A stretch of DNA of 64,000 bases from Aradus depressus (lineage: Eukaryota; Arthropoda; Insecta; Hemiptera; Aradidae). Both the position numbers and the translations under genes were made by a program. The notes beneath the pieces are model-generated. The model had not been told where the DNA came from. It did no database searches and saw only the letters and a program-made list of their open reading frames with translations. Of this stretch, positions 24,891 to 39,600 are shown piece after piece. The stretch's first letter is position 1, and every line of letters begins with the position of its first letter. The stretch is taken from assembly GCA_963662175.1 (NCBI GenBank), contig OY759216.1, positions 35,357,087 through 35,421,086 on the forward strand. Reading direction: 5' to 3'.

Positions 24891-27800
24891 TGACCTCAAA
24901 CCTGTTAAAACAAAGTTGATGATGGAAGAATGCTTACGGCACAAATGTGATTCTAGATACCATGTTCGCTTCGACCTACAGTCCTCTTAAAATAATTTAG
25001 CATCTCATCAGATAGTAAAAAATAATATAAGCTCCAATTAAAAGTTTTTCCCAGGATTTTATTTCTTTCATTGAAAGCTCATAGAGCGGAATGTGTACTG
25101 ACAAAAAATTATTTTTTCATATTTCGCCTTCTATGGTAAATACCAAATGTAAAAAGGATACGTCTCACAAAAAATAATAATTTAAATAATTTTTTGCATA
25201 GATCCTTTTCATTTCACATTCAGGGCAATAAACAAGTCCAGAACTAAACAATATCAGTATATATTTTAAATTTGTAGAAATGTAGGACCGAAACCCATCA
25301 TTTACTTCTCTTCTTTTGAGAAGTAGGCAACTTTTTGAAAATAGTTACAATTTTTCTTCAATCCTAATGAACCAGCAGCGGTTGGGGTTAAAATAAATTA
25401 ACGCCAACCGCTGCCTAAATTAAAACTACAGAGCTTTGGATTATGAGAGAATCAGTCAGAACCTTTTTATGATTTCCGTTTCGCAAAGCTAGGCAGAGTA
25501 CCGTCAATTTCCGAATTTAATGAGAGTTGAGATTCAGGGTTGCAAGTCTCAGGCTTCAGGAGAAAATGGCACTAATTAATGAGCTTGCAATAGTCGGGAC
25601 TAACTGGAAATAAACCAATAGTACCGATTAATGACTAGATAGAGCAAAATTATATCCACTCTCGGCATTAAATGTATTTACACCTCTTTCTGGATAGCAA
25701 ATAGGAACTCAGGTTGTATAATAAAAAAATTAAGCACAGATAAGTTCGCAATGTTTTATTCCATGCATATACTCATACAATTAAATATGCCTATATATAT
25801 GTACAAATATATAAATAAAATTAATTCTATTATTATCATTTTTCATATACAAATATAATTAAACATTATCACAATAGACAAAACTCAATGTGGGAAAGGT
25901 ATTATAATAATCTTGGATATATATACAAAAATCACACTTTTTAAAATTTATTTTATAATTATTTCTCTATATATTTATATAAATGAAAGTAAAAATGGAA
26001 GACTAAAATAGAAAACAGTCATTTTTTTTTTACTGGCTATTACAATCCACATAACGTAAAACTGAAGTAAAATGCAGTAAAAAATGAAGTGAAAATACTA
26101 AAACATATATATATATATAATTAATAAAGAAAAAGAGAGCGCGTTTATTAATTTAGCTTCAATAATATTTAAATCATGTTAAAAGTAAAATAATATTTTA
26201 AACTTCTCAAGATATGCACGTTTAAAAACAAGGAATTAGTTATTTAAGAAAGGAAAAAAAGTTATTGAGGCTCTTTTATTGGGGTGTGAATACATAAGAA
26301 CTGCTGCTGTATCGCAATTGTTCTTGATATATTGCTGTTATACTTTATAGCGAAGTCATGGCAATTCAGCAACACAACATAATATACATAAATCACGTTC
26401 GGCGTATAAACTCCACAAGTTATCCTTGAAATATTAGTTTTGTGGAACTATTCTTTTCAAAAAATCTAGTGTTGTTTGTGACTGTCATCGTCTGAGTGAA
26501 AATAGGTTTTCGCATTGAATTTGGGCCACTCTATATAGTAGTTAGAAATAGAGATTGCCCCATTTGGGGTTAGTTATAGAATCAAGAACAACCCCTATTG
26601 TACTTAGTAGTATGTCCACCAAACTGTAGAGGAAGTCCCAATGGCAAATATAATAATAATGAAACATCGGCTATTGTAATAGAGAGTCGAATCGTTCTTA
26701 CAGAAAAATATAGTTTGAAAGAACTAAAATTGTATAACCTCCGCTACTAAAGTTGCTTTCGTCCGAAAAATATCCAATGAATAGAAAAAAGATAGAAAAT
26801 CGGTCCCAGGAATGATGAACAACTTTCATATTTTTTATTTTAAAAAATCACGATATTATCCAAAATTAGCGAGAAATAAATTATTTTTGTGTATTATACT
26901 TTCTGATAACTTATAACTAGGGGGCGGATTTATAGTTACATATTTTTTCTGGGCTTGATATTGTCATTTAGCAGCTAGCAGCTAGTTGTATGACATTCTA
27001 AATCAATTTAAATAATATTTAAATACCTCGCTTATTTTACATATTTCACCCAGGGTTTTAAGTTTTAAAATTTAATTCAAAAAATTAAACAAGTTCTCAT
27101 ATATTTTTTTTTTTTTCAAATAATTTTAAAGATTAATTTAAAAAATGTTATAAAGTTTAAAATATATATACAGCGTAAAAGTTATTAAAATGTATAGTGT
27201 AAAATTAAAGTTTAACCAAGTTTTATTGAGTTTAATTATGTCCAAGCTAATTAATTTAATTTTACATATTTATCTTTTTAATTAATAAATCCGTCCCCTA
27301 CTATAATATTCTCTAAAAAATGTAAGTACTCTACTGTGTCATCATCGATTAGATCTCAGGGCATACTAAGGAATAATCAGTATGATAGGATGGTAATCAT
27401 GTTTTTTTCTATTAAGAATAGCTACGAAAATACGTCATTTTATTAGTTAATTAATTATAAATTATTTAAATACTCCCTTTTACAAATTTAATGTTTAGTG
27501 TTATCAGCATCTAAAGAAATGTTTTATGTAAGTTCACCCATTCTAGTTGTCCATTATGGTTGCTACACGCTACTTATTTCACTTCAACTGAGACCCCCTG
27601 CCAACAATTTCCATTTTCCTATTATTTTCGTCCTTTTTAAAATTACAATTCGCTTACTTTATACAATTAAAATAAAAGTCGCCTATGTGAAATGTGATTT
27701 CCTTTTTTTTTTCTTGACTGTATTATTAACCAGGCGAACTACCGTATGGGCCCACAGATCTTCAGATAGTTATTTCGGTCCCTCCAACTTGATTTTTAAT

Positions 27801-30639
27801 AAGAAAAATTATAGCAATTTGTAGAGAAGTTTAAAATTTATGTTTATGCAATCAGTTAAAACTGAAATTAATTATTAGTAAAAAAAAATATGGGGTACAT
27901 ATACGGAAGTTTTTTCTTAATATAAAACTTCCGCAACTCGCGCTTAGTTGATCCGTCAGTCAATGAGAGAGTATGGCTCATTGTATTGTATTAGTCGGTT
28001 CCAGTGTTTGTCATTCTTTTGGAGAGTTGAAAATGTTAATGATATTCATGTTCAATCTCTTTAGTTCATAGTACAGAAAAGTGTAGGTATTTATCCTCAC
28101 TGAAATGTTTTCCTTCCTTCATCAAGATATGGCTCAGTATCGTAAAATAATGGAGTAAATCTAAATAATGTATATTGATATAACGGATGTACATATTCAA
28201 TTCCATGTCAATTTTAATCCGGGCTTAAAACGAACTTTGGATGAACCATTGAAGGTTCTTAGTAGTTTATGCTTTACACAGAATTCGTTCATTTTTATTG
28301 AAGTAACCTTCTCTCTGACCTGCTCCAGCTATACGAATACGATGGATAGAAGGCACCTCGAATAGAACTGTTTAAAACTTTTATTTGTCAAATCCAATGA
28401 AAATTTTATGGCAGGACACAACTTTAACGCCGCACCGTGCACTATTGAGATGAACCACTAGCTGGCTGTCGAAAAGCGAATAGTGTGCTTCGCTAGTGCT
28501 AAGGAAGACTTACCTGTACCAGGTTTAGTAAGAGCAACAATACTCATTATTAAATATACATTCACACTAACAAACTAATGAAAACATAACATTTTTTAAA
28601 ATTATTTTTCTTCTTTAAAAAAAAGCTTATTTTAAGAGTAAAGCAAGAACATTCATTAAATAATAAAATGAAAAAATGGCGGTTCCACGACATTACGCTT
28701 TGATTTAACTGGCTATTACTAGCTCATTTTAGTTCCAGATATGAACAACTACTCAACGCACTGAGTTCAGTTGCACACTCACTAGCAATATCTAAATTCA
28801 ATAATTTTTATTTACGATATACTTAACTTAAAATAGGAAATAATTAACAACAGAACAAATGGCAGTAACAGACGGATTAACAACTTTTTACACTATCAAA
28901 CAACAAATGTTGCCATGTTCAAAAAATATTCAATAAAAATAAAATGCACTACACAATTATACACAATAAACATTTTTATTTTTTTCTTGTTTTCAAGTAA
29001 AAGAAAGCGTTAACATATTTTAGATTAGCAGATATGCTCGAAAAAATATTAAAATAAAATCTAATCGACAATCAATAAAGAACAACAACAATTATTTTCA
29101 TCACTTTGTAAGTAACATAATAGGTGCCGAAGAGAAGAAAAGGGGTAGTCAATTTTGAATTATACATGGCGCCATCTATATAACAACTAACCTTAGGGTG
29201 GTTTTGTGGATAAGCTTTTTAGGGTGGAAAGGGATGAGCTTTAACTTTACTTGATGTATCTACTGCCTCTAAGGAATGCAATGTAAATGATCGATTCCAC
29301 AAATATTCATTCACAAATGTTTGTGATTCATCACAAACATTCTCAGTTTAACTTACATATTTTTAGAAATAATTTGAAATTTTAATGATTTTTAGTCCAG
29401 TAGTTTGTGACTTGCAATTGAGTAGTTTTGCGCCTAATACTAATACACGGACAAACTACAGATTTACATATACATAGATAAAAACTCTTATTGAAAGCTA
29501 TCTGTTATAAGTAGGTATATGCTGCTGTCGCAAGCTTTTTTTCAGTACTTTTTATTACTAACAATTCCTTCATACATAATTTTGATATATCTTCAACGGT
29601 TCTGGCAGTGTACGCAATAAATGGCACCCGGACGACTGTTCACTTTTACCATCTCGGCTCCCTTTTGATAAAGCGTGAAGATGTACAGCCTATATAAACC
29701 GGAAAGTAATAAGCTTACCAATGGTGAAAGAATTATCTAAATCGGCAAAGAAGTTTTCGTTATTACCTCAAATACACAAACAAACATTCTGTCTTTATAT
29801 ATCAGTGTAGATTAACATCAAAAGCATAAAACCATCTATTTCTCATCTTAATGAGAAAAAAGGCAGGAAAATGTTACATTTTCTTCTGAACTTTTTCTAG
29901 ATTTCAAATGTCTACATCTAACGGTTCGAAAGTTATCAGACTGTGAGAGACTGACCAACAGACAAACAACCGACTCTCACCTAAGGGATTACGGTTTAAT
30001 TACCAAAAATGACTTTTCTTCTCAACGGCTCTAAGTTATAGGAGAAAAAAAAGGAAAACATTTTTTCCAAAAACCGAGAAAAACCATTCTTCATATTTCT
30101 CTGTTATTTTTTACTCTCACTGTTCAGGTTAACATGGTTCTCTGCCGAATAATCTCCTTGTGTACAGCCATCCTCAACTAACATTTTCTCTAGCAATGCT
30201 AGTAAAAAAGAATAATAAAAAAACTAAAACTAATTTAGTAAAACTTTTAACATGAAAATCTAACGCTCCTGCCATGACGAAAATATAATTATAATTTCCT
30301 AAGTGTCAACAAATATTTATTAAACAATTTTCCAAATTTTGAAGAAAAAAATAAGTTTTTCTGGAAATTTAAAAATTCCAAGTAGGAAATAATTTCCTAT
30401 AATACCAAGTATGTACACTTTCTGCATAATTATAGTGGCGAAAATTGCAGAACTAGCTGAGGATGGCAATTAAATATTCTCCCAAGAGAAATGAAAGTAA
30501 AGATTTATGTAGGAACAAATTAACATTTCTTGTTTTTTTTTTTACTTTGCAGTTCCCATGTTATACAATATATATATATTCTAAAGTCTCTTCAAGGATG
30601 GTGGGTGAAAGTTGACTGAATGGTAGACAGAGGGCTCCT
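24891..30639. other. AT-rich intergenic region, no gene seen
   Basis: 5.7 kb without a convincing exon or complete element. Its right end is presumably the 3' UTR of the minus-strand RhoGAP92B gene; a minus-strand AATAAA lies at 30316-30321. It holds short TA runs, a small hairpin at about 29318-29345 (TGTTTGTGA/TCACAAACA), and a short inverted repeat around 27903-27935 (ACGGAAGTTTT/AAAACTTCCG). Open frames here are short and show no protein similarity that I recognise. Confidence 0.55.
30316..30321 (-). promoter_or_regulatory. Candidate poly(A) signal of RhoGAP92B
   Basis: A minus-strand AATAAA lies about 320 bases past the stop. It is the first clear match I noticed downstream of the gene. 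This is position evidence only. Confidence 0.35.
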
Positions 30640-33600
30640 CTATAGGTCCGTGCTCTCTCCTTTGGGGCTGAGGGCTGGAGGAGGGGGTGGCGTAGGCCGG
30701 GGGGGCCGACTTTTGCACACCTCTCCCAGGCTGCCTCCACTCGACAGTCCTAGAATCAACATACTAAACATTAGCTTAGTTATAGTCGAACAAGACTAAT
30801 AGCACGATTCGTAAATTATATTGTACATATTTTATGGAAATGAAGATTGTTTATCTACACTTATGTTAAGAATAAAATAATTTATAGCTTCCTTAGACAT
30901 TTCAGTGTTTATTATTACATACTAACTATAAGCTCCTTTTAAGAAATGATAATGGTATAGTGACCTGTGTCAATGATGCTTCCCTCGGAGGCTGCTCTCT
31001 GATGGCCGTGGTTCAGGGTGAGCGAGTCCGGTTTCTTCGGCTTCTCCGGTTTGTCCCAGCTATCAACTCTTTCTCGTCTCTCTTGGACTACAATAAAATG
31101 CCTTATATTTATGTATATACTATGTTATATAAGTACAAGTAGAATGTCAGGGTGTCTCAGAAACTTGTTATCAATAATATATTGAAAATTGAGACCTTTA
31201 TCCTTTTTTTGGGGCCGAACAGATAAAAAATATAGATGAACAGTTAGGCCGGTATTCGAGATATGAAATATGATGAAGCTTACTACCATACTGTAATACT
31301 TTTAGTAACTCGAGAGGTCTAACTGATGCTTTACTATTCCAGAGGGATATCTAGAGTCCATCCAGTGAAATAATTCACCACTATTGAATTGCCAACGTTT
31401 TGATATATTTTATATCATTATAAAGGTCTACAAACATGGGATGTGAGGGAAGGAGGGAACTCAAAACTAGAATAATAATGAGTGAGAACAAGAGACTGAC
31501 AGTGGAAATGATGTATACGGCTGAAATCCCAAGTATTGTAAATTTCCACCACCATATCGATGGTGGAAAGCCAATACCGTCTATCTGCCTTTTTTTTCAA
31601 AATATTTTTTTCATTATTGAAAGGGAATTTTTTTTTACCTTTTCTAAAAATGTGGCAACACTGAGTTTGGTGGAAGGTTGTAAAACGGTTGCCTTCCAAT
31701 AGCAACTTTCCAAAAATTAAAAAAAAAAAAATGTTGATTGGAATGGACTTTTCGAGAGCTCGGGAGCGTGCTTGCCTTCTGAGCTCTAGATCGCGGGTTC
31801 GAAAACCTGCCGAGGCCCTTAGGTGTTTTATCTGAGGTGAAAAAATTTGAGCACGCCGTCCTTCAATGGAAAGTTAAGCCTGGAAAGTCCCGAGCCTGTA
31901 TGATGTCAGGTACTCGTTAAAGATCCCTACCCTAAGTGACTAAACTAGGGTGGGCAACAATTTGGATTGACTGTAGACTCAGGCTCATGTCCACTAGAGA
32001 GACGAAAGAGGACTCTGGTATTAGGCGATATAATCTCTTAGTTAAAACCCGGGTGTGCGTCACAATAACTAATTTTTCAAGCTTAGACTCCAAAAACAAT
32101 GATTATTTTTCTGATTGTATTATGCACTGACAAACAAAATAAGGCCATACACATGTTTTACCATCACAACTATCATGTCTACGAAAATTCTTCAACAAAA
32201 TGTCAACTTTTTTTCAACTTACTTGGAGCGGGATTGTTGGTTGTTTTGTCTATAGGAACTTTGTTGCTGTCACTGTTCACCTGGATAATAGACACTTGCT
32301 GTTTGTCTACCGAATACATGTGAGTTCTCTCTAGGCTAATGTTTTTATTATCACTCTGAAAAAAAGAAAAAATATGTAAATATATTACGAAGACAATTTT
32401 TTATAACACATTAATAAAACTATATACAAATCCTATAAAACCTATTGATAAATCAGATGTTGCAAGACGACATATTGTGGAAATTTATAACAAATAAATA
32501 AAAGCAACTTCGTTTTTGAAATATTGTCTATTCTACAAGAAATGCATACATAAATTACCGACATTATTACAATTACATGCCGAAACCGGTAGTTTCTTTA
32601 CAAATTCCTTATGGAATAGATGTAATTTCGAAAAACTAAGTTTGTTTAATTTATTTCTCACAAAAAAATGCGAATAACCGTTTTTACTAATACCAAAAAC
32701 TGTAGTTCTTACCAATATTATTTATTAAAAATTACTATTGTTATTTCCTTAGATTTGAGATAGGTTAGAGAAAGATCATGGCGGACCTACAGCGTTCCGA
32801 ATCCAACGCATGGTGTAGCGTTTTCTCCAAGCCTTCATTTTACAGACTTTTGCGATAATGAAAAGCAAGCAATACGATCTAGGGTACATTATTATTTAAA
32901 GTATAAGAGAAGGATGCTGCGGTACAGGGAACACACAGCTAGAATCAAAGCGAAACTATCGCAGTTAGCTAAGCGAGTCTGCATAAATCAAAATTATCAG
33001 TCGTTAACATCATTCAAGCAAAAAAGTTGTTCATTTGAAAAAATAGTTTCAAACAACAGGTATCTTTATAAAACTTTCGTCGAAAATAAGGTTAAAGGTA
33101 TAACACATGGAACGAACATGGTTTAATGTGAAAAGGTTTATTCCTTTGAAAGAAGATGGAATTGAATTGAAAGAAGGAGATGGCTGGAGATGCTGAAGGC
33201 ACAGACAGCCAAGGTTGGTGAGCGAAGCAAGGAAGGGCCCTTAATAAGGTTTAATGCAAAAAAGGCTGTTGCCATCTCTACCAAATCATATTGAAGGTAA
33301 ACAGGTTAGCCGATTGGGTTAGAAAACAAAGTAAAGTTACATAATAGATGTTTCATCATTGAATAGAGGCGTTAGCCAGGATTAGGGAGCGTATAGAATA
33401 TCGTGATGTGTGGGCTAACCTCGGTGGGTGACGTGGTGGGAGTGGTGAGATCACGGGACTGCCTGAAGGAGAGCGGCCGATGGGACAGTCCGGCAGGCCG
33501 TTCCGGCACTGCTGGCTTCTCTACTGACTCTCCAGTCAACAGCAGGCTCCGGGGGGCGGGGCGGGGCGGTCGTCTCCTCTCCAGCGTGCAGTACACCACC

Positions 33601-36600
33601 TCATCACCGCCCCCTCTCGCTCCTCGCCCAGCCCATCCTCGCAGATCCTCCCCCGACTTGGACGTTCGTCGGTTCAGTTCTCCCCCTCCCCTCTCGTCGG
33701 AACGTTTCTCTATCTGACCAAACTCCATCGTGAGTCGGTTATCTTCGTTTTTGTTGCTCTTTGCGTCTGCACTCTCTCCTGTATAAATTAAAAAAATAAA
33801 GTAAAGGATGCACAAACTAATAACATAAATAATCATGCTTTGTCGCAAAAAAATGACAGGCGCAAAAAAAAAATGAAGGGATAAGAGCAAAATCCATTTT
33901 TGGGGGAAAGGAAGATTTAAAAAATTCTGGAATCACAAATGATTGCAATTAACAGTATTTTTAAAAACAAATGACACTGGGACTATTTCGGAGGAAGAAG
34001 TAGGTAAAGTCCAGGACATAAATGTTTTTGCAATCAGTAAATAGGTATCAGTCGAACTAACATAATTGTTGAACCAATCTGAAGGTTATTTCAGTTATTA
34101 AGATAGGTGGTATAAAAAAGGAAATCATAAAAACGAATTACATGGCACTTGGATCCACCCCTTCACTTAAACTATGAATATGGCTTTCTTACTCAGGTCG
34201 GGCCTCCTTGGAGTCTCCTCTCGGCCTTGTAGCTTGCTCTCAGTCTTTCTGGACCCAGCCCCGGCAGCAGCTCCCCCTGCAGCCTCACTGACCCCTATTC
34301 TCTCTTCGGGGCCCACAGGTCTGGTGGGTGAAGTCAGAATTATTCCCTCCTTACCGATCACCCCTTCCTTAGTGACAACTCTTTCTTTGATAACAGGCAC
34401 CCCTCCACCGCAAGGAACCCTGCTCCCTGGAGACTCCTTGGCCTCCCTCATTGATCCTCCGCCTCCTCCGACCCCTGCCGGTGGTGGTGTCTCTTTACTG
34501 ATCCCTCCCAGAAGAGTAGGCCCTCCTTTGTCCCTTCTGTCCTCTGCTTTGTCACTAGTAGCAGGACTAGCAGAATTATTTACACTAGTAGGAGTTTTTT
34601 CTTCTTTCTCCCTCTCCTTTTCCTTGTGTTGGTGTATGGGAGGGGTTGGAGCAGCGGACTTATGATGTTTACGAGATCTGGCAGCCGGCTTTGGACTTCC
34701 ATGGGGAGGACTGAAAAATAAATAATATACACATTTTAAACCAATAAATATTTAGAAAAAAAAAAAAAAAAAAAATTGAAAGAAATGGTATATATCTAGT
34801 TTGATGACTGATACGAGACTATCTTTATAATAAAATATTATTATTAATAATAAAAGACAATCTTTTAATAAGATAAAGATATCTTTTAATAATAAAATAT
34901 TATTATTGCATGAGCATATAAAGCTCATCAGGAAGGTGGATAATAGCAAAGTTACTTACCTAGTGTTGTGGTCAGACAGACTGTCATTGGACTGGGTCCG
35001 TCGCATGTCTACAGCCGATCCAGCTCCAGAGGGGTCCTGTGACACTATCTGGCTCTCTGATAAGTTGTGACCGTTCAGGAACGATACATCCTTACTGAAC
35101 GTTTGGTAAAACTCTATCTCTGGAGTAGATATATATATCGAATGTTAGCTATGTACATATACATAAATAAAGTCAAAATAAACATAAGGCTCGTTTTACG
35201 CGACACTTTTCCTGTTTAAAAGTATGTCAGTTATTCTTACTGTCTTAATTAAACCTGTGCAGGCTAAATTTAGGATTCCCAAAATAGAACTACTAGGAAG
35301 GGATAAGAGTATTGGATGCTTAGGGGCCTAAGCCCCATTAAATAAAAAATCCCTCCCTTTCCTCACTCAACTTTCCGTTTATGTGTTAAACCTGTTTGAT
35401 AATTATAATTATAATTGGTAGATTTTTTAAAAGGTGATGGAAGATTTTAATAGTAGCTCCAATAGTCCTGAAGGATTGCCAACCCCCTATAGTAGAATAT
35501 TTAGCAACAATTTTTATAAGTTTCAATATTTATTAAATTAAAAGAATTTAATATAAGAAGAATTTATTAACAGAAATAAATATACAGGTTGCTTCAAGTA
35601 TATGGAAATTAGTTTTTCTTTAAACTACGACAGTTAGAAAATAAAAAAATTAAATATACGCCTCCCTTTAATTTTTCAAATGGAACTAAATTCGAAGGAT
35701 AAAAAAGTATTTGTGAGGATTGGAGCAAGCTACAGTCAATTTCAGGAGTTCAAACATATTTTTATAGGAAGGAGAGTAAGGAAGTCATTGTAGCACAAAG
35801 CACATTTTATAAATAAGCTTCTTGATCAGAATTCTGAACAGAAAAGTGTCATGTAAAACGGGCTAACCGAGAAACACTTACCACCAGGGAAGAACCAGTC
35901 GCTGAAAGACACCAATGTGTCCACAATAATGCTATGGAGGTTGGCAGAGTTCATATTGTGACTGCAATCAGATGTTAGTTAGGTTAACAAACAACATAAG
36001 GGCATACTACAAATTCAGAACTAGATTTGCTACATATATTGCTGTTAGGAGTTTTTTTTTTTAACGTCGTACACATCTTAATAGTTCTATTTACGGTCAT
36101 CATCAGCAGCTAAAGTGACCAAACCTTCATCTTAAAAAAATAAAATAAATTTTCCCATTTTTTTTATTTTCAAAGTCTCTTAGATCTTTTGATTTCAATA
36201 TGTTTAACAGAACAGAGAAGTAACACCTAATAGTTTAATGATTTCCAAACTTTTTCTATTGTGACACCTCGTAAACATGAGAACGAGTTCCTACTTGTGT
36301 AACTTTTAGAAGAGGAATCATTTGTTTGTTTTTATGAGTCATGCCCGGGCTTTAAATATGACGTCATATCGCCTAGAAGATAACAAAACAAACCTATAAT
36401 ACAAATATTTTTCAGGTTTAGTAGAGCACATTTGGTGAATCTGACAAATCTCTTTTCTTCTCGTTTCACATTTCGAACTAACGCGTTTCTCTGTAAATAC
36501 AAATAAATGACCGTAAACTGTTAATAATGAAATTTGTCCTTTTTTTTTTTTTCTATATTCTGTTTTAATATTTGCATAATTTATTATTTTCTATTTGACT

Positions 36601-39600
36601 CCAATCAAAGAAACATAAGATAAAATAAAATATTTAGAGAAATATTTCCCCTATAAAAAAGGAAGTTTGATGGGATCAGCTAAAAAAATTGTCCGCTCTT
36701 TTTAAATTCCAAATGAAAATTTAACAGTATAATGTCGGATAGGAAAATATTCATAAAATATTTATAATTTACTGCTTCAGACATGTAGTGAGGTAAGGAG
36801 GCAGAGTGATGGTAGTTGAGAGTGAGGACTCAGACAGGGAGTGGGGGGCCTCCGAAGTTATAAGAAACAGAAATATAGACATGAAACATACCCAATATCC
36901 TCCGTCTCGTTAGGCCGCCAGATAAGGTTCGGTGCTATGACGATAGCGATGTTCTGAGGTGTCATCTTGTTGGCATGTTTGTTGCTAGCCAGGGTGGCCA
37001 GGAACTTGACCAGATAATGGAGGTTGTCAAAGTTGGCCTGAGGCAGGCTGTGCAACACCGTCCACATACCGTTCAGGCCCTCCTGCTGGCTAGTGGACAT
37101 CGTCCTGAAAATATTAGTACAGGGCTTTATATTAGTTGTCTTACATTGTTAATTGGGCTGAATGACGACCCCAACGAGGGTAGCAGGGCAGGCTATAACG
37201 TAACCACCCAACTCTCTACATGGCCTCCCTTCTATACTATATTCTATAATAACATGCTGATGTAGGATCTGAACCCGGGTAGCTTCGAAGCCTCAAGGTC
37301 TACAAATGGCGGCAGTCGAGAGCGCTGTCTGGGTGTGATCAGGAGTGAGAGTAGTTCTAACTTCAGGGAATTTAAACATTTAGCGGAATAAGTTATCAGG
37401 TACAAGAGCCTTGCAGGTTGCGATTAGGCGGCCAAACGTCAGGTGAGGCTAGAGAGGCAATTTTTCTACAATGAATAGGGGAGGTGTTATACTTGTTTCT
37501 ATGCAACAACTAAAGAGTGGGGCAGAGCCATGTTGACCACTATTTTGAAAAATATTTGGGTTTTATCCAGGTCAAAGAAAGACCATACAACTTAATTTTA
37601 GCTATCGAGTCTGTTTTTTTTCTGTCTGTATGTCTGTTCTACCCTCATTGGAAAAGTTAATGAATCTTAAATACATTTTTATTTCAAATATTTTTTACCC
37701 ATACATGTTTTCGCTAATGTTAGAGACGGAGATAACGAACATATTCGAGTAGTGGAAGAGGCGAGTGATAGTGAGGCGAGGTGGTGGGGCGGAGGGAGAA
37801 GTGGAAGAATAAGATTTTCATTCTTTATGATACATAACATTTTTCGCAGAGATATTGTGAAACAATAAAAAATATAAGGAATAACGAATGTACTTAGTAT
37901 TTGTTAAGTCGTGGATGAAGAAGGTAGCAATACCGACAGAACTTCCATATTAAATATATTTTGAGAAATAGACGCCGGTAAACTGCTAGTTATCAATATA
38001 AGCTAATATAATATTTGTATCAATGAAGATATTGACCTGGCAGCAGTCATCCAGTTCTCGTAGAGGGCGTGGGTGAGGAGGGGCTCAGGTAGCTCCCTCA
38101 AGTAAGATTTTAGGGTGCCAGCAAACACATGAGGGTCGCGAAACTGGAGCGCAGCCTCCAGACCGAGGCAGTGGGCATCCAGACTGAGTTTGACCCGGCG
38201 AAGCTTGGAGGCTCCTGGGGCCACCCTGAACAGGCCCTCCTCCCCTATCCCCAACTCCAGCAGGGTGCACACACACAGCTCTATCGGGTAGGCGATTTTC
38301 CGGCCAGTTACCCGCAGGTGCTCCTCCAATGGTTTGCCGAACACCGGCCGCGTGTAGTTCTCACCTGTCAACACAACCACTATGTGTTTACATCATTTTC
38401 ACTTTCTACACATAATAAAATTACTATAGAGTATTTCGATCGGCCAAAAAATCGGAAAAATACGGATGCCACAGCAAGTATTTCATACAACATACCACCC
38501 GGGACAAGTATACAATGAAGTATTCACCACACCTTCGCCATATTTTCAACAATTCGCTTCATTCAATTAATGCGCAAACATGCCTACAGCGAGATAGAGG
38601 CAGGATTTGAATTGGTATTAGATTTCAGCCAAGTAGTAGCTTATTTTATCTGTGACTTAAATCTTATTTATTTCAACCCCACAATCATAGGGCAGTTCCC
38701 ACCAGTAATGCTCAACATATTGTTCTAACAAATATGAGCTTACCAATAGCTGCTTCCATCTCAGGTATTATCTCGTCTAGGATGGCCACAGCGGTCACGT
38801 GGTAGTTCCGCTGATGACGGGCATACTCCAGGATAATGGAGGCCAGTTCCGTCTCCCGGGAGATCAGCTGGAGCATCTCACAGGCTAAGCCGTCCTAAGG
38901 TACGAACAAACATAACAAGTTAAACAGAGACAACATTTGTACACGAAAATAATAAACTAAATACAATAATCAGACACATTTATTCAAGGATCACATGGAT
39001 TAACACTTTTTGAAAACGTAAAACGTTCCATCATAACTCACGATAAAGGAAACATTAAAATAAAAAATAGTAAATAAAACTACACATAATTTGTAATCCA
39101 ATTTACTTTAAAGGATAATGAATGAAAATAAAAACTGCATGTGGTAGAGTCTAATGGGCCTGAAAGAATTTAATTCCTATTCTACTGGTGGAATCGTAAC
39201 TGAAATAATGGTTGGTTGGACTGAAAATTCAATTTTCAAAGAAAAATTGTTATATTATTTATTATTTTTTGTTTTTTCACATGAGCTCTGAAGCTACGCA
39301 ACATTCCCATTTTTTTGTTTGCTTGAAGGTTGCTGGACCAATAGAGGTTCACATCATAGAATAGTATATCAAATTAGATCCAATATGTTTCGGAGATATA
39401 TGTAAGAGCGTATATACACACATGTCACAAAAATAATAAGAAGAAAAAAACTAAAACAATATAACTTTCTCTACGAAAAAGTAAAAAACACAACATTAAA
39501 ATTTTAGCTTTATAAGAAGAGACAATTTACTCCTAAGAGGGTTCTGAGGAACTCACCCGACACTGCTCCACCTTGAGTTCTGCCTCTTCGAGTTCGTCTT

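Larger units (their letters stand above)
30640..35119 (-). other. RhoGAP92B: RhoGAP92B disordered tail exons (10-15) with proline motif and PDZ-type end
   Basis: Low-complexity Ser/Pro/Gly/Lys-rich sequence runs from about residue 448 to 914. It includes a very GC-rich segment (ERRRPPRPAPRS, exon 33778-33420), a proline run SRPPRPTPPPPPALSP suited to SH3 binding, and the C-terminus GESTDL. Vertebrate ARHGAP17 also ends in EST-x-L. The Ser/Thr-x-Leu ending is a class I PDZ ligand by known rules. Confidence 0.82.
35882..38364 (-). other. RhoGAP92B: RhoGAP92B catalytic RhoGAP-domain exons (7-9)
   Basis: The exons encode about residues 241-447. The start FGKPLEEHLRVTGRKIAYPI is typical of RICH RhoGAPs. 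The arginine finger is R287 in EEGLFRVAPGASKLRR. The conserved blocks LKSYLRELPEPLL and NKMTPQNIAIVIAPNL follow, the latter with the conserved Asn. The domain closes with VSFSDWFFPG. All residues expected for catalysis are present, so the GAP should be active. Confidence 0.92.

Noticed and set aside
33403..33717. Open frame of 104 codons on the + strand
   Set aside because: It is the shadow of RhoGAP92B exon 12, caused by GC-rich codons.
34174..34665. Open frame of 163 codons on the + strand
   Set aside because: It is antisense to RhoGAP92B exon 11. Openness there follows from the low-complexity sequence of the real exon.
34752..34949. Hydrophobic minus-strand frame of 65 codons
   Set aside because: It lies in an AT-rich intron next to a poly-A run. 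The apparent Phe/Leu/Ile content follows from base composition.
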